The notes beneath the pieces are model-generated. The model made no database searches, was not told the origin of the DNA, and worked only from the letters and a program-made list of their open reading frames with translations. From contig CM037838.1 in the NCBI GenBank assembly GCA_021234535.1, positions 11,057,929 through 11,121,928 on the forward strand: 64,000 bases of DNA. The letters are read 5' to 3'. The stretch comes from Stichopus chloronotus. Lineage: Eukaryota > Echinodermata > Holothuroidea > Aspidochirotida > Stichopodidae. Shown piece after piece: positions 1 to 10,806 of this stretch. Both the position numbers and the translations under genes were made by a program. Numbering within the stretch: position 1 is the first letter of the stretch; every line of letters begins with the position of its first letter.

Positions 1-190
1 ACCTAAGTTAAATACAATTCCACTTAACTTAAATATTCTGCTTAAATACAATGCAATGAGCTTAAGTAAAATGAGCTTAATTAAATTCCGCTTAAGTAAA
101 ATAAACTTAATTGAATTCCACTTAAGTAAAATAGAATTAAGCTTAAGTGAAATGTGATTGGTCAAACTTATTTAAGCTTAAGTGAAATGT
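1..190. repeat. CTTAAGT-type short-motif array (left)
   Basis: The motif cttaagt followed by A/T-rich spacers such as gaaatgtgatt or aaaatagaatt recurs every 10-25 bases and runs off the window edge. CTTAAG is itself a palindrome, so the array reads similarly on both strands. The same motif family returns at about 925-1430 after roughly 730 bases of ordinary sequence. The period is irregular, so this is a degenerate motif cluster rather than a clean satellite. It could be the subterminal region of a transposon or a diverged satellite. Confidence 0.7.
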
Positions 191-924
191 GATTAGTGGA
201 TCGGTATGTTACTATATATTCATATAGCATGTGCACGAAGTCACCATTATTAGAGCCAAGATATAGGGAGAATCTAACGTTAGCATGCACTTGTTTGTAC
301 GTACACAGTACACACATGACTGAAGGCCTATGTCGGGAACATCTCAATCGCCCTGCACATACAGGCTAAGTCTAGGCTGAACTACACTTTCTACTATCCT
401 AAATACTGTAAGAAATAGATGTGTGATGCCCTGCAAAATCAGCAGCAATGCAGCCAGCTAACGAAACATTGGAGACTGTTGCCGCTACAGTAGGAAGGAC
501 CTTTTCGAGGGCAAGGGGACGGCTGAACAACTAACCACTGTAATCCATTTCTATTTCTAACATGTTCAGTACCTCTAGGCCTAGCACTTCCAACACCCAT
601 CTTCCCATTTCCCCCAGATCCTTGACGACTAGTGATGATGTTGATACAGTGTGATTAGCCTCAACCTGATCAATAGAATTGAATAGTCTTTTTATTGCCT
701 GATTCACCTCCTGTACACTTGTCGGATGCAACTTATCACTAATGCTTCGGAGTGGTCTTCTCGGGAGCGCAGTCTATTTTTAAGGTAATGGAAACGATTG
801 TTTCTTTGCGTTAGTTGCAACACTACATTCTGAATTATATGTGAGATGCTTGACAATAAATCGGACAAATCAGTGGCCGTGGCAGCCATGTTGTAATGAA
901 ATAACTGAAGTGTCAACTTTGATA
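191..924 (-). pseudogene. Possible coding remnant between the two CTTAAGT arrays
   Basis: Two overlapping minus-strand open segments lie between the arrays. The first starts at an ATG near 890 (begins MAATATDLSDLL) and runs to 704. The second lies in another frame from about 780 to 531 and contains SDKLHPTSVQEVNQAIKRLF and later DLGEMGRW. One frameshift near 760-780 would connect them into a hydrophilic, helical-looking polypeptide. The composition resembles the N-terminal part of integrase- or transposase-like proteins of invertebrate repeats, but no catalytic motif is visible, so that is only inference. Position between two similar repeat arrays fits an internal region of a mobile element. 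It could also be chance open sequence. Confidence 0.25.
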
Positions 925-1435
925 TTCTTCAATTTCACTTAAGATAAATTGTATTCCACTTAAGAAGGATTGAATTTTACTTACGTATAATACACTTCTG
1001 CTTAGTTTAAGTGCGATTGGATTTTACTTCCGTAAAATTCAATTTGTTTCAGTAAAAATGTAGTTCACTTCAGTGACATTCTACTCTACTTAAGCTAAAT
1101 AGTATTTACTTAAGTGAAATAGAATTTAGCTTGAATGGAATAGAGTGTCAGTTTTAGTTAAGCTGAATTAAAGTTTACTTAAGCAGAATTGTACTTTACT
1201 TAAGTAGAATACAATTTAGCTTAAGTGAAATTGGATTTAACTTAAGCTTAACTGAAATTTGTTATTTTAATTAAGTCGGACACAATTAAGCTTAGGTAGA
1301 ATCAATTCCACATAAGTATAATAGAATTAAGCCTGAGTAAAATAAAATTCTACTTAAGTACAATTAATTTCACTTACGCTTTATTGTATTCTACTTAAGT
1401 GTAATTAATTCTACGTAAGTGAAATTGCGATGTAT
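925..1435. repeat. CTTAAGT-type short-motif array (right)
   Basis: About 500 bases in which acttaagt, gcttaagt or close variants recur, usually followed by an A/T-rich block such as agaattgt or gaaatagaattt. It is the same motif family as the array at 1-190, with both orientations present. No reading frame is maintained. The paired arrays around a distinct core suggest a single element of at least 1.4 kb whose left end lies outside the window. Confidence 0.7.
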
Positions 1436-1454
1436 ATGTTAAAACGGCTTGCCA

Positions 1455-1565
1455 TAGGCCCGTTCCACAAAGAGTTACACTCAATCTGAAGTTTGATTTA
1501 TCATGTAGAAGGTCTATAGAGATGAAAAGTAAGATCGATCTTAACTCTTTCTGGAACAGCGCCCT
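1455..1565. mobile_element. Short foldback (MITE-like) sequence
   Basis: The sequence gttccacaaagagtta at 1462-1477 is repeated in inverted orientation at 1542-1557 (taactctttctggaac), matching at 15 of 16 positions. About 64 bases lie between the arms. Just outside, ggcccg on the left and cgccc on the right suggest slightly longer imperfect arms. A foldback of this kind next to repeat arrays is typical of a small non-autonomous element, but no target-site duplication is evident. Confidence 0.45.
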
Positions 1566-3020
1566 GTTGAGCTACTTATATTTTGATCATATAGTCAAAC
1601 TACTGTAAAAGATAAAAATTACAATTTCTGGCATTTTTTCAGTGACTGTAGGAATAGATACATGACAAACAAGGCTTTTTAGAAGTAGTGACATGTTGGT
1701 TTCCCTTCGAAAGTGTCACAAAGTAAATACCATCTAAATGAGCGCCTTTACATTATTCCGTGAATTTGTTAGATGCCTTTAACGTTTATAAGAGATCTAG
1801 AAGTCTAGGCAATCGTACTCGCCCTTTCTATAAAACTGTGGTACTAAATGTATGGTACTTAAAGTTTATGTACAATTTTATACTTCTTATTCAATTTTAT
1901 TCTTTAGAGTTCAGTAAACTGAAACTCTACTGCAATTACAACGCCAAACCAATTTTATTACTTACCAAACCCCCCCCCCAAAAAAAAAAAAAAAAAAGAA
2001 AGGAGTCGTAGGAAACAATCTCGCATACTTCTACTTTTAATACACTTTGGAATTCAGAAATATAGGCGTAGAACTCTGATTAGAACAACTATAGATGGAT
2101 ATGTCTTATGTGATGGATATGTGATATTAACATGCTTAACGGCAGTCATATATTGCATGACAAACATCTTACTACCATTTAATGTACTGAAATGGAATAC
2201 AAGACAAGGATATCAGACCATTTAAAAGCAGTGAATTTGGAATTTGAAACTGCGTGAGCAACATGCCTAGAGGTAAGAAAATAGTCGAGTGTGCGGTGTA
2301 TTCCAGATGAAACGTTAAAACTCTAAGTATAATTTTTCGTGAAAGAATTTTCAAATCTTCAAATTCAAATTTGCCTTAAGCATAGAACGATACAATAATC
2401 TTAGAATTAAAAGACATGTGAACCGTAAAATTAAATATACTGAATTACAGTCTGCCTTTGCTGTTTGTCCAGATTTATTCTGCTACAATGTTTAATTACT
2501 CGTTTGTTAACAGTAGACTTGTTTCTCTTAATGCATTATGACATTTCTGCAAACAGTATTCCTATACTTGACTTCACTGCTTCTATCACCATAATCTGAC
2601 GATCTCTTGTTCTTTTTCTTATTGTGTGTCTAGATCAAGGAATTATCACAAAAGTATCCAACAGACTGCAGTAGAGTTGTAAATATACACATACAGTAAT
2701 ATGTGTACTACATATAGGCCTACTCTTTACATCATTGAATGTCTCATTCGGAATTATTGTATAATTTAAGTTTAAAAGTCTACCATGTTTGTCAATATAG
2801 TATATGTGGCAAAAAATATTATTTGTATTTTCCACTACTGTTGAACATCGATTTATGAAATATACGGAGGCAAAAAACAAAAAAAAGTTGGAATTTGAGG
2901 TGTGTTTATTGGTTCCCTTGTAGTCACACTTTCAGTCTACTATTATCAGATGGAAACACCTAGCTTTTACTTTATATTTACTGATCAAACAACAATTTGT
3001 AGTTGATATCAGTAGTACAT
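1566..3020. other. Intergenic, no recognised gene
   Basis: AT-rich sequence with short chance frames only. It contains a C9 run followed by a long A run at about 1970-1996. No domain, RNA gene or long repeat is seen. Confidence 0.5.
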
Positions 3021-3500
3021 CTACCAGTCATTCAACTTAAAAACTGCATAGGAGGGGGAGATGATCGATAATTGATGCACTGCTCTTGGTAACTCTGGTT
3101 GGATTGTTAATAGTCGAGTGAAAATCACATGCAGAGATGTTTCTAAGGAAATAGTCTGATGTTGAACTAGACGATCAATATTAAAGTCACCCATAACAAG
3201 GAATAAATTTTCCGGAGAAAGATGCACACTTACGATATCACGAAATTGCTGTAAGTGACTAGTGACTATAACTAGTGATATTACCCACTTGGTGGGAGAA
3301 ATACATGTGGCATTATTGATTTCAGACAGGCACATTTACTTCCACAAAAGTATGTTCCATATCGTTGTTGAGACTGGAGAAATTTTGTTACGGCAACTGT
3401 CAAACAACAATAGCTTTTCGAAGGCAGACCCTATCACCTGTTTTAGTTTTCGACGATTTCCAACAAGTCTGCAATCATATTCAGGTGTATAAGAGTATAA
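3021..3500 (-). pseudogene. Non-LTR retrotransposon endonuclease (EEP) fragment, degenerate
   Basis: The minus strand encodes a stretch containing CLSEINNATCI, then DIVSVHLSPENLFLVMGDFN followed by ID. The block LVMGDFNID is the characteristic GDFN motif of the apurinic-type endonuclease domain carried by LINE-class retrotransposons. Downstream it continues with SLETSLHVIF. Upstream, an in-frame continuation (TFVEVNVPV) is separated by a frameshift or stop near 3340. Only roughly 150 codons are recognisable, with no reverse transcriptase beside them, so this is a fragment of a dead element. A host exonuclease-family gene is less likely given the breaks. Confidence 0.5.
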
Positions 3501-4955
3501 ATATCTTTCAACCACATTGCAGTGACTTGTAAACCAATATTGCAGTGAAGTTATGATCCAAAAGTACAGTAATCTTAAGTACCGTAAAAAATTCCTGCTT
3601 CATGCTTTTGAAATGAATTAGACTAGAAGTTTCCACTAGGAGCGTCAACATGACTCTATAGCGGGACTGACCCGCACAGTTACTACTATCATCCCGTCAT
3701 TATATGATTGATTTAAAACAATGCATTTAAGAAATCTTCAGTCACGGCAGTAAAATCTCCTCTTGGAAGATCCAACTCACTGCGTGCACTATTAAATGGT
3801 GCGTAACTTTGATGGTACCCAAGAATGCACCATGCACGGTGGACCGTGATCAATTATTTTGAAGGTATGGCGGTACCACGTTGTATTAATTCATCTTCGA
3901 TATCTAAGCACAGGTACCATTTACTCAACTCAGTTAGTTGGGATATAAGAGTGACCATCAGAATGCCGTCCAAATCAGTCTCATGAAGTGGGCCATCATT
4001 TCACTTATGTCCTGAGTGTAGGACAGTAGACTGCGTTCATATTCATGATCGGACCACGGCGGCTTGAGACCTGTCTCACCAAAAAGCACTTTCGATGTGT
4101 CAGTCCCGTTGAAACATGACTACTGATGCACAAAACGAAGGGGCAAGGGGAGATGGGTAAATAAAAGAACATGAGGAAAAAAAACTGACTGATGACAAAC
4201 GAGACGAGAGGAAATAAATTACTGAGACCTCTTCTGTACCACTGCACAGTTAACTGATGGGACGTTTATTGAAATGGCTATTTGAGTGGTGATTATACGG
4301 ATGCGGAGGGTGGGGGTGGGGAGGGTGTTAACTGAAAGGACTATTTGTCTCTGTCCCCCGCCAGTCTCTACCATAAGTCATGAAATACGTTTCAATTTCT
4401 ACGATGTTCATCAACGAGGAATGTCCATCTCTCTTTAATTGCACCCGCAAGAAATGAAATTCCGAGAGAACAAATGTTTCACTTTCCCTTTTGAAAGATC
4501 CATTCGTCAGTCACTCTACGTTTACCACATCTACTAAGTGAGTGAATTCTACTCCTACTTCGTTCTAATTCCGACTTTTCACTAGGATACCAAGAAATAA
4601 ATTCCAAGTCAGTTGAAAGGTGCTAGTTCAGTTTTTCCTCGAACTCGAATAGAATCACGGCGTATATTCTGTGTGGACTTTTCCTTCAAATTTAAGAGAA
4701 CTGTTCATAATTTTCTCAAAAGACTTGTAATAGTCTACATAACTGCGTTTTTTTACATCCATTGATTATTATCCGGAACTGTGTAAGTTACTATGATTAT
4801 ATCGGAAAGTGTACCAAACTTCTGGCATGGTGAAAATCCTGCCGGGCTGAAAGTAGATGTCCATGTGGTACTTGCCGAATATTTTACCTCAGTGATGCAC
4901 TTGTGGTATGTCGCATATTTTTGAAAAGAAAAAAAAACACGTGGTAGCCTAGTCC
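3501..4955. other. Intergenic, no recognised gene
   Basis: Only short frames are present, and the G-rich stretch at 4300-4325 is low complexity. I see nothing that supports a gene or RNA. Confidence 0.5.
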
Positions 4956-4959
4956 AATT

Positions 4960-7900
4960 TAGCCCATGCAATCCGCCCCACAACACCATTTGCACATCCT
5001 TTTAACCTGTTGCAACAAAGAAGAAGGCTACTGTATACTCGAATCCAGAGTTATTCTAGAACTCTGCAATGAAATGAAAGACACTCGAATTGATAATGTG
5101 TGGAGTAATCCTAAAATATTTATTTACTGATCCTGCACACGCCACCCAACATCTTATGATGGTTTGCCAAAATGGAAAAACCTTGTGTCCCACAACTTTA
5201 TTTGGAGCAAGAAAATGACATTAAAGACACATTGCAAACACACTTCAGAATCGAATAAGAGGGGGGGGGGGGGGGAACTTGTTCCCCACTTTAACAGTGA
5301 GAATAACACATTCGCCCCCACTTAGTTGTGACCTGAATCTGGAGTAACGAAACAAACTGCATGTAGATCGTGGACGTAATATTCCTTTACAGTTGCCAAT
5401 AAAATAGAAAGATGGCGCTACAGAAGGATAAAAGTTACATAGTACTCCCACTATCAAAAAAAAAAAAAATGGCAAAGGCTACCAGAGACATTTAAGGCTA
5501 GACGCAACTCTCCGCCACCCCCACCCCTCTTCCAAAATCAATCATGCAAATCATGCATCACTATCATGCAAACACACACAGACAACCATAAATCCTCCCT
5601 GAAAAAAAAGAAATAAAAAACAAATATAATGAGGGCAAAGGAACACACAAACAAAACAACACTAGTAGTAGTTGAAGATATCCTTTTGTATTGAACACAA
5701 CTTGGAACAGACACAAATAGGTTGACCGAACTCTGCTATTGCTCTGGTGTTTTGATATGTAACATTGGGAAGATAGAAACCAAAAATAATGCGGTATTTA
5801 CCAGGGCGTTATTAAAGAAACATTTAAAATCTACCCAAACAACTATTGAGAAATTAACTGATTAAATATTCCACCCTCACCCTCCAAAGTCACTCCCCGT
5901 TATGTAGTGAGTTTATGCTCTTTAAAATCTTAAGTGACGGTGTGACTAAACTTCATTTCCTGGGGAACAAACTGCAGTTTATAAAATGTGACGACGCACA
6001 CGGTACTGAGTTCTACCTTTGTGAGACTCTTCGTCTTACACTTCTTTCACTTTGTTATTGGTTTTGTTCTTTGAGTGAGCAGTTGCCCAGACTTAGGTCA
6101 GTCTAATTGATGGAAAGGAACATTTTGTCGCTGTTTGAAACATAAAAGAGCCAATTGCAAAAGAAAGGAAAAAAAAGAGAATGAAAGATGTATTGAGACT
6201 TTGTCAGACTGTAAAGATTGTTCCCGGTCCTTGTCTTTGTTACAGCATATGCTTACTAGCTCCTTGGAGGACTGAATGTGCACCACCTTTAAAAGAATCC
6301 TGTACATTCCTAATGTTCCAGTGTGGTTGATTTATTATGAAGGATACTTTCTTAAAAAGTATGACTCCAAATGTTATCGTTATTCCATTTAATTCGTATT
6401 GAAAGAAAAACGTGAATAAATTATTTAGCAATGTTTCTTACTAATATACTTCAGTAAATGATTTGGAGTTGAATCTTAAGAATTTTTCCATTAGTTGGAA
6501 TGAATGCATTGCAGTTTATTCATTGTTGACCACCTTTTATCGTCAATTCTGCAAGACCAAAATTTAATTTTAAGTTTTTTTTTAAATATTAACCTATTAT
6601 CATATCATTTAAATATGAAGACAGCAGTCTCCTTTGTTCTAGGCTGCAGAGTTACTTGCATTATCCAGCTCGTGCAGTTGTCGAGCCCATTGAAGGAGGC
6701 GGTATGCATGAATACAGCTTGGCGAATATCTGGTTTCGGCGATTCAATCAATTCAACCTTGGTAATATTATCTAGTGTCGCAGATATTTTACAACGAGAT
6801 GTACGTTGTGATAATACGTGTTCAAAATTTAAAATGGGCATAGTTTAGGCCCACACGTATGCAGCGTTTATAGATGTTTTGCACCTGATTTCAAAATTAG
6901 TAACTGTTGTTGCGCTTTCGCACTGGACGGAATCAGTTTTTCGTGTAAATAGTACCAGAACGCACTGTTTCACTAACACTGCATTACGACATTTTCATAT
7001 TTTTCATTGTGTAGCAGATTATAGAAGGCAAATGGTCCTAAATTGCGTAGCCGTAGACGTTACCAATGGGAGGGGCAAGAAGCCCGGACTGACGTTCCAC
7101 CCATTTTAGCAGACGCGGTGGTAGTAAGCAGCAGTACATCACCGTACGGTACGGCTCGGCGTGCAGATATGTAAGCACGTTGTTTTCTTTCCCATCCCAA
7201 TAACGCGTTTCGATGGGGAATATGACGTCACTGCTAAAAAAAGGAAACCACTGCAGAGGGAAAGCTTTATGTGACGTAGCCTAGGCTTTAGTATTTACAG
7301 CACACGCGCACCACCATCCATAGATTCTATTATGCCCTTGCACGAAGAGACGCGGTCACGTGACGTAGGGTAACCCCTACCCCCCTCCTCTAACGGCGAA
7401 GCGCAGACCTAACTAATACAAATAGAGTTGGACATACATTTTTCCGCTATGAACTGGCAAATTACTCACAAATGTGAAGTGGCTTAACTAATATGAAGTC
7501 CAGACAAACGATGCAAAAACCAAACTACTTTCTACTATGGCTATGACCACATAATTGTCTGAGTCTAGTGTCAGTGCAATAGTACGTTACAAATGCCAGT
7601 CTGTGCCTACTGTTTACGCACATAGATAATTTACTCACTAGAACTACTACTAACACTAACATTATGCATATACTATTACCTTTCTGGCAACACCTGCTTA
7701 AAAGTTAGGACTCTTGCAATAAGTTACAATTTTGAACGTAGTTTACCAACATATCATCGACTTAGGCCTACCTCAAAGCATCAATCAGATGCATTGTTGT
7801 TTTGTTTTTTCGGTTTTTCTCCGAAGCTTGGAGTGAAAATGATTGAAAAGGGATTCAATCAACTGAAGAAAGTTGATAAAAAATAAGACTATTTTGTCTC

Positions 7901-9050
7901 GTTATTCGTGAAAACTATTCATCAACAGCATGTTCTGTTTGGCTATTTTAGATTTTGAAGGAAATATCTCTTTCAAATGGTATATTGCATACTATATTAA
8001 AATTTTGGTGTAACATAGGTGCAACTATTTATTTATCCTTTTACGTTATAAGACATTGGCAGTCACTGTTCATGATCCCTAGTCCGACGAGAGCGAATCT
8101 CACTTTGCCACAAGAGGGCATTTTCCATGCGCCTAAAGCCGTCGTTAATATACCAGTTCCAATAGATGCTACCATACCGTAGTAACAGACGACTTTCATG
8201 CTGTTTATCTGCATGGTACCCATCTTGCGCATGAATACCGTCGCCAGGGCTAGAAGAACGCAGGCGAACAACGCAAGTAATGCGCCGATGAATTCAGATT
8301 GTATGTCTTCGTCTCCCTCCCCTCCGAAGAGGAATGGCGGCTGAGCCTATCAGAAAGACGCCACCTATCACGACGAAGACCAGGATGACCTCAACGACTC
8401 CTATAGCTTCCTTTATAAAGATTCTAGCAAAAATGCATGCAAAGACGGGGGATCCAAAGAAAATGGCGGTGGCGTCCCCAACACGGGTGAAATAAAGAGC
8501 ATAGAAGAACAAGGTCATAGCAGCCATGCCGAACATTCCACGACCAAGAAACATCAGACCGACCCTCCGGGTCTCTGGCCTAAAACGTACGCCCTGGTAG
8601 ATCATAAGAGGGATCGGAAAAACCAACTGAAGTAGAAATCTCGTGAAAATTACCTGCATGGGATGGAGTTGCTCCTTCACGTACCCGACAAAGACGGAAT
8701 CAAAGGCAGACAGGAGACACGCAAAAATCACGATCGGTATGCCTCTATGATTATATGTCGTCTGTAATATATATCATCATGTAAACTGATGTCCGTGATT
8801 GAAGTTTTGGCGCTCTTCTGAATCCATGTGCCTTACTCCCTCTGTTGTCATTTTCGCAGTGTTGTCTTCCATTGAGTGGTTCCTTGATTCGTAGGCGTCA
8901 GAAGTAACGTCACGATCGCCATTTTCCCCTGTCCGACCATCTTTAGCCATTATGAAGGCAGAAAGTTGACGGCCTTCCTGTACAAAAACATAGAACACAA
9001 ATCAAATAATGTAAAGTGATAACTAAATGAAATCTTGTCGGATCCTAGAA
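4960..9050. repeat. Segmental duplication, copy A (contains broken transporter)
   Basis: This block aligns in the same order and orientation with about 22610-27850. Anchors include tcctaaaatatttat at about 5113 and 22751, cacttcag followed by a G-run at about 5240 and 22880, caatt after gtcagtctaatt at about 6100 and 23830, ttggaatgaatg at about 6496 and 24270, and agaactactactaac at about 7640 and 25300. The transporter sequence follows at about 8042 and 26815. Non-coding parts are clearly diverged with many indels, while the coding part is close to identical. Copy A lacks roughly 1.5 kb present in copy B (about 25330-26815), including the last part of the coding region, and has about 350 unrelated bases instead. 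Confidence 0.85.
8041..8950 (-). pseudogene. SLC35G1-like EamA transporter pseudogene
   Basis: A broken paralogue of the intact gene at 26533-27726. Reading on the minus strand, the ATG at 8950 opens an acidic N-terminus starting MAKDGRTGENGD, aligned to MAIEGRTDENGD in the intact copy. Two adjacent TGA codons (8774-8779) end the frame just before the first membrane segment. The same frame resumes and encodes membrane segments 1-5, including RVGDATAIFFGSPVFA and FARIFIKEA. A single inserted base near 8346, just before the position of QPPFLF, shifts the frame. The next segment (8271-8044) encodes segments 6-8 up to CLIT. Homology stops at about 8042, so the last ~90 codons (segments 9-10 and tail) are absent. 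A 3' splice site (tttttgtacag, exon from 8977) is still intact upstream. With three independent lesions, a functional full-length product is very unlikely. Confidence 0.9.
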
Positions 9051-10256
9051 ATTCTTTTAACGTAATGGGTTAGATACTTAGACTTTATTATTCTGTTTCA
9101 AAAAGAAAACAGTGGGAAGAACATTATTTATTTACTTTACTTTTGACGAAAGAGCTCAATATGTAAGTATAGGTTGCTAGGATTTACATTGATTAAAAAT
9201 TTGTGGAGTCCGAGTTACTACTTGGCATTGTCCTGAGACTAGTGTACACCGTATGTAACCAATAAGTTGTTTCAGCAACTATACGTATACCACAATGGTA
9301 TCCCATGCTTCTCTCACTCGTTTTTTTTCTCTTTTCGATTGTAAGACATAATCTATGTATTCATGATTGCATGAGAGTGTTTGTGTTTGTGTGCGTTTGC
9401 TTGTGTATGTGTTTGTGACTTTTTCCTCGTTACCACAATATCTAAGAAGGACAACTGTGGCAGTTTTCAAACCAGTTACATACATGCCCAATGGCAACAG
9501 AAAGAAAAAAAAACAATGTTTCAGATGGGGTCAAAGGTCATCTGGGGTCACCAGGGGTGACTCTAAAAACCTTGTGAACACAATCTCTCAAGGTAGAAAG
9601 ATTTGATAAATTGCTTCTTGGTTTTTGGATGCATTGTGATCAGAGGAGGACGGCTATTGTTGTCGTGAAGGTCAAAGTTCATATCTGTTACCAGGGGCAA
9701 ACTATGAAAAGAAAAGAGAAGGAAATAGCCCACGCGCTTACATGTAATAGCTAGGTGGAAAAACATTTGCGTCGGGTAATACCAAGCCAACAATAGCCAT
9801 CAAAATTAGCTCGATCACTCCAAGAAGAATTCTACATGATCAAATCAACTTCCCGAAATAGATTAACCATCACACTTTGCTGCGATATCTCAAAATTTAG
9901 CAGCTGCATAGCTATTAAATATATTTAAAGTTAGATTTCAAGATCAATTACAACTTCTGCCTTTTATGCCATCACCACCTGAAGAACGAAGGAGCACCTT
10001 CAAAGTTGAACCAATTTCCTTTAAGTGCGAGAGATTGGAGTACCCATGAACACTATGTATTCACCTGTATTTGACTGCAGAACCTACTACCAGACGTCAC
10101 GTCATGAACCATTGAATAGCATCGTTGAATTACAACGTAGACCGGGAAAAAAAAGAAAAAACTTTTTACCCTTCGTATAAAATCCAAACAAAGTTATAAA
10201 TAAACTTATTTAAACACATTTTCTAGTTTCCTTGGACATGTTATAGCCTATGATTG
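9051..10256. other. Intergenic with GT-rich microsatellite
   Basis: No gene is recognised. An imperfect GT/GTTT-rich run lies at about 9373-9418. The sequence just upstream of the pseudogene (9000-9300) shows no clear copy of the 5' exon seen upstream of the intact paralogue. Confidence 0.5.
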
Positions 10257-10420
10257 GCTGTCGGTCAGTCTATAAGGGAGAGTGTGTCAGCCTGTTGAAT
10301 GTTTGTCACCTTTTGTGTCTGAGTGTGTCAAAACATTCACACAGTCGAGTTGGTTTCCACTGGCAGTTGATTGTTAGGATCTTTTTATTTGTGTGAGTGT
10401 GTCAGCCTGTTAACTTAAAG
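10257..10420. repeat. Repeated gagtgtgtcagcctgtt motif
   Basis: The 17-base string gagtgtgtcagcctgtt occurs at about 10281 and again at about 10395, with a partial gagtgtgtca between them. This is a small dispersed direct repeat with no coding sense. Confidence 0.5.
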
Positions 10421-10710
10421 AAAGAGTGTATTTTCTACCGATTTCCAAACCTTCTGTGTAAAAATCGTAAGAGAGAGTGTGGTTTTTTGTTAATGGTGGT
10501 ACCTTTTGGCATTTTTTTTCCTGTAGTGACTTTTCATTTGATAGTTCATTGGAAAGAACACTACAGGGAACACACTATTTTAAAAAGTTAAACTATTTCG
10601 CATAACTACAAATTACAATATACCACCAGTTATCCTTTTATAATTAAAACAATATTAAGTGCATGAACATTAAAATTTATGTTATCTCGAAGTCTTAGTA
10701 TGATCCTCAG

Positions 10711-10806
10711 ACAACAATATAATGCAAGACCCAATATAATGTCAGACAATTTAATGTCAGACACAATATAATGTCAGGCACAATATAATGTAAGACACAA
10801 TATAAG
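10711..10806. repeat. Short tandem repeat, about 17-bp unit, 6 copies
   Basis: Six imperfect units of the form acacaatataatgtcag follow one another, each 15-18 bases long. It is an AT-rich minisatellite with no coding capacity. Confidence 0.75.

Noticed and set aside
8951..8998. N-terminal extension MFYVFVQEG of the broken transporter
   Set aside because: It reads through the 3' splice site (acceptor at 8978-8979), so it is intron sequence. The homologous ATG is at 8950.
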